Source: JAZKFT01 sp039925965 (GTDB lineage: Bacteria; Bacteroidota; Bacteroidia; Chitinophagales; Chitinophagaceae). From it: DNA of 64,000 bases. The stretch spans positions 1 to 64,000 of the forward strand of contig JBDSXW010000022.1 of NCBI GenBank assembly GCA_039925965.1, read 5' to 3'. The notes under the pieces were generated by a model that saw only the letters and a list, made by a program, of their open reading frames with translations, was not told the origin of the DNA and made no database searches. The position numbers and the translations under genes were made by a program. Positions 61,565-64,000 of this stretch are shown piece after piece; positions within the stretch are counted from its first letter, which is position 1; every line of letters starts with the position of its first letter.

Positions 61565-64000
61565 ATGAGAAAATCAATTTTCACTGTCGCCGTCATGTTG
61601 GTAGCCGGCATTTGCTCCGCACAATTGAAAGTGCAGGATTTGCTGACCGAAAACCTCCTAGACCCAATCAGCATCGACATGCCTACCCCGGCCCTCAGCT
61701 GGAAAATAGTGGAGCACGATAAGCAGTACGTGATGCAAACGGCTTATGAAATCAAAGTGAGTCTGAGGGCTCCGTCGGCCAGAAGCAAAAAGGAAGTTTG
61801 GACCAGCGGAAAGGTCTCTTCGGATCAATCATTATATGTACCCTACGACGGCGAGCCGCTGTCGGCCGGACAACGCTATCACTGGCAGGTGCGGGTGTGG
61901 GATAATTATGGCAACACATCTGAATGGAGTGAGCCAGCCTGGTGGCAAATGGGGATGCTCAATGCCAGCGACTGGTCGGCGAAATGGATAACACCGGGGT
62001 ATAAGGAAGATTCTTTGTTACAACCCAGCCCGTTGTTTCGTAAGAATTTTAAACTTGTCAAGAAAATTAAATATGCGGTCGCCTACATTACTGCCCACGG
62101 TTTATACGAAGCGTCGATTAATGGAAAGCGCATAGGCGATTCGTTTCTCACACCTGGCTGGACCAGTTATAACAAGCGCCTGCAGTACCAGGCTTACGAT
62201 GTTACTTCTCTTTTGCAAAATGGAGATAATGCTGTTGGCGCAATGTTGGGCAGCGGATGGTATCGCGGCTACCTGGCATGGGGGTCAAACCATAATGTAT
62301 ATGGGAAGGATATCGCCCTGCTGTTTCAATTGCAATTAACTTATGAGGATGGCTCTGCCGAAAAAATTGTTTCGGACGAAACCTGGAAATCATCAACCGG
62401 CAATATCCGCAATTCCGAAATATATTTTGGTGAAACCATCGATGGGCGTAAAGATCAGCCGGGTTGGGCTACACCTACGTTTGACGACAGGAACTGGTCG
62501 GGCATAACGGTTCAGGATTTTCCAAAGAATACCCTGATTGCCACCTACAACGAGCCAGTAAGGCAGCACGAAACATTTAAACCTTTGCGCATATTTAAGA
62601 CACCAAAAGGAGACCGGATTATTGACTTTGGCCAGAACCTGGTTGGTTGGGTAAAAATAAATGTGAGTGGACATGCAGGCGATACCATCGTCATTTCTCA
62701 TGCCGAAGTGATGGATAAATCGGACGAATTTTATACAGAGAACCTGCGCAATGCTACTTCTAAAGATTTGTATGTGCTGAGTGGAACGGGAGTGGAGACA
62801 TTTGAACCACATTTTACCTGGCATGGTTTCAGGTTTGTAAAAATAGAAGGGAATACAGGCGAGATAAAGGCGGAAGATTTTACCGCAATCGCCCTGTATT
62901 CAGCCATGCGGCCAACGGGCATATTCACCTGCTCAAACCCCTTATTGAACCAGCTCCAGCACAATATCCAATGGGGACAAAAAGGGAATTTTCTGGATGT
63001 ACCAACAGATTGCCCGCAGCGCGATGAACGGTTGGGCTGGACAGGTGATGCGCAGGTGTTTTCCCGGACCGCTTCGTTCAATATGAACGTCCATAATTTC
63101 TTTACCAAGTGGCTGAAAGATGTGGCGGCGGACCAGTATACCAACGGGGCTGTACCGCATGTAATCCCGGATGTGCTCACAAAGAAAAACCAGGACCAGG
63201 GTGGTAGCGCAGGATGGTCGGATGTGGCTACGATAATGCCCTGGGATATGTACCTTGCCTATGGCGATAAACGCATCCTGGAAAATCAATATAACAGCAT
63301 GAAGGCATGGGTGGGTTATATGACACAGAAAAGTAAGAACAATCTCTGGAACTCGGGCTCCCATTTTGGCGACTGGCTGTTCTATAGTTTGGATAATGAC
63401 AATGACGGGAAATCTGCAATTACCAGCAAATACCTGATTGCGCAGTGTTTCTATGCCCATTCGACGCAGCTGGTGATCAACGCGGCGAAGGTATTGGGCA
63501 AACAAGAAGATATCATTTTTTATAATAACCTGTTAGCAAAAGTCAAAGAGGCTTACCTGAAAGAGTATGTCTCTCCAAACGGGTTAATCTCAGGAGAAAC
63601 CCAGACCGCCTATGTACTGGCTTTACAGTTCGATCTGCTGCCGGATAATTTACGTCAGCAGGCGGCGGCACGCCTGGTAAAAAGCATTGAACAATACCGC
63701 AACCACCTGACCACCGGCTTTTTGGGCACACCTTATCTCTGTCATGTGCTCAACCGGTTTGGCTACCAGGATGTAGCCTATAAATTGCTGCTACAGGAGA
63801 CATACCCTTCCTGGTTATACCCTGTTAAAATGGGCGCTACCACCATTTGGGAACGCTGGAACGGCATCAGGACAGACGGTACATTTGCAAGCGCTTCCAT
63901 GAACTCTTTTAACCATTACGCTTATGGCGCCATCGGCGATTGGATGTACCGGGTGGTAACTGGTATCGATACCAGGAGCGAAGCGCCGGGCTACAAACAA
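61565..64000 (+). CDS. GH78 alpha-L-rhamnosidase, 3' end cut by the window
   Basis: At least 812 residues, open to the window end. A signal peptide (MRKSIFTVAVMLVAGICSAQ) is followed by an N-terminal fibronectin-like domain (RYHWQVRVWDNYGNTSEWSE), the rhamnose-binding beta domain (AHGLYEASINGKRIGDSFLTPGWT), then the (alpha/alpha)6 barrel. The GH78 motif DVPTDCPQRDERLGWTGDAQ begins at residue 478, and its acidic residues hold the catalytic acid. The end region WERWNGI and ASMNSFNHYAYGAIGDWMYR is also typical. It removes terminal alpha-L-rhamnose from plant or microbial glycans, in the periplasm. Confidence 0.93.
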   Translation, partial: MRKSIFTVAVMLVAGICSAQLKVQDLLTENLLDPISIDMPTPALSWKIVEHDKQYVMQTAYEIKVSLRAPSARSKKEVWTSGKVSSDQSLYVPYDGEPLSAGQRYHWQVRVWDNYGNTSEWSEPAWWQMGMLNASDWSAKWITPGYKEDSLLQPSPLFRKNFKLVKKIKYAVAYITAHGLYEASINGKRIGDSFLTPGWTSYNKRLQYQAYDVTSLLQNGDNAVGAMLGSGWYRGYLAWGSNHNVYGKDIALLFQLQLTYEDGSAEKIVSDETWKSSTGNIRNSEIYFGETIDGRKDQPGWATPTFDDRNWSGITVQDFPKNTLIATYNEPVRQHETFKPLRIFKTPKGDRIIDFGQNLVGWVKINVSGHAGDTIVISHAEVMDKSDEFYTENLRNATSKDLYVLSGTGVETFEPHFTWHGFRFVKIEGNTGEIKAEDFTAIALYSAMRPTGIFTCSNPLLNQLQHNIQWGQKGNFLDVPTDCPQRDERLGWTGDAQVFSRTASFNMNVHNFFTKWLKDVAADQYTNGAVPHVIPDVLTKKNQDQGGSAGWSDVATIMPWDMYLAYGDKRILENQYNSMKAWVGYMTQKSKNNLWNSGSHFGDWLFYSLDNDNDGKSAITSKYLIAQCFYAHSTQLVINAAKVLGKQEDIIFYNNLLAKVKEAYLKEYVSPNGLISGETQTAYVLALQFDLLPDNLRQQAAARLVKSIEQYRNHLTTGFLGTPYLCHVLNRFGYQDVAYKLLLQETYPSWLYPVKMGATTIWERWNGIRTDGTFASASMNSFNHYAYGAIGDWMYRVVTGIDTRSEAPGYKQ

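Overview
The window looks like chromosomal DNA of a Gram-negative member of the Bacteroidota, most likely family Chitinophagaceae. The evidence is as follows: there are no Shine-Dalgarno leaders; several promoters are of the TTTG / TAnnTTTG type; there is a very large surface protein with a type IX secretion (Por) C-terminal sorting domain; gldC and GldM-like genes are present; the cluster ftsX-DUF3098-uppP is typical of the phylum; and LpxD and Lnt imply an outer membrane. Most of the window is ordinary housekeeping sequence with short operons on both strands.

Layout. 1-3.5 kb: atpA with its own promoter and terminator, and a DoxX-like membrane protein. 3.6-9.3 kb: lnt, an AlkB-type monooxygenase, a GNAT enzyme, a 39-residue membrane peptide and a flotillin/SPFH protein. 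9.8-13 kb: two genes that together resemble GldM cut in two and reordered, a small membrane protein and an FAD oxidoreductase. 13.4-16.6 kb: an M16 protease pair with a TMEM175-type channel gene between the halves. 16.8-20 kb: a decayed secreted-protein gene, an exported protein and ldhA. 20-26.2 kb: a giant T9SS surface protein broken by one frameshift. 26.3-29.4 kb: leuS, carrying an in-frame palindromic insertion. 29.6-33 kb: ftsX, DUF3098, uppP, a gene remnant and a lipoprotein. 33-42.5 kb: transporters, a broken toxin gene, a metallo-hydrolase, a glycosyltransferase, gldC, yqeY, cvpA, an alpha/beta hydrolase, a CBS protein and an ABC exporter. 43-46.4 kb: rplM-rpsI-rpsB-tsf on the minus strand. 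46.6-54.5 kb: GNATs, rluE, a DCC thiol oxidoreductase, lpxD, DUF952, exported proteins, an esterase and a ParA-type ATPase. 54.8-58.9 kb: a CPA2 antiporter, a deoxyhypusine synthase homologue and a Rieske protein. 58.9-61.3 kb: tRNA-Asn copies and a decayed island. 61.6-64 kb: the 5' part of a GH78 alpha-L-rhamnosidase, cut by the window end.

The unusual content is in palindromic repeats and duplications rather than in a new multi-gene system. A 132-bp element with perfect 12-bp inverted ends sits in frame inside leuS and adds 44 codons. At least six other palindrome families lie between genes. The 3' end of the Rieske gene plus tRNA-Asn is tandemly duplicated, with the intact Rieske gene in one copy and the intact tRNA in the other. 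A region of about 1.9 kb between the intact tRNA-Asn and a third, decayed tRNA-Asn 3' end contains a fragment resembling a type ISP restriction-modification enzyme, which suggests an eroded genomic island.
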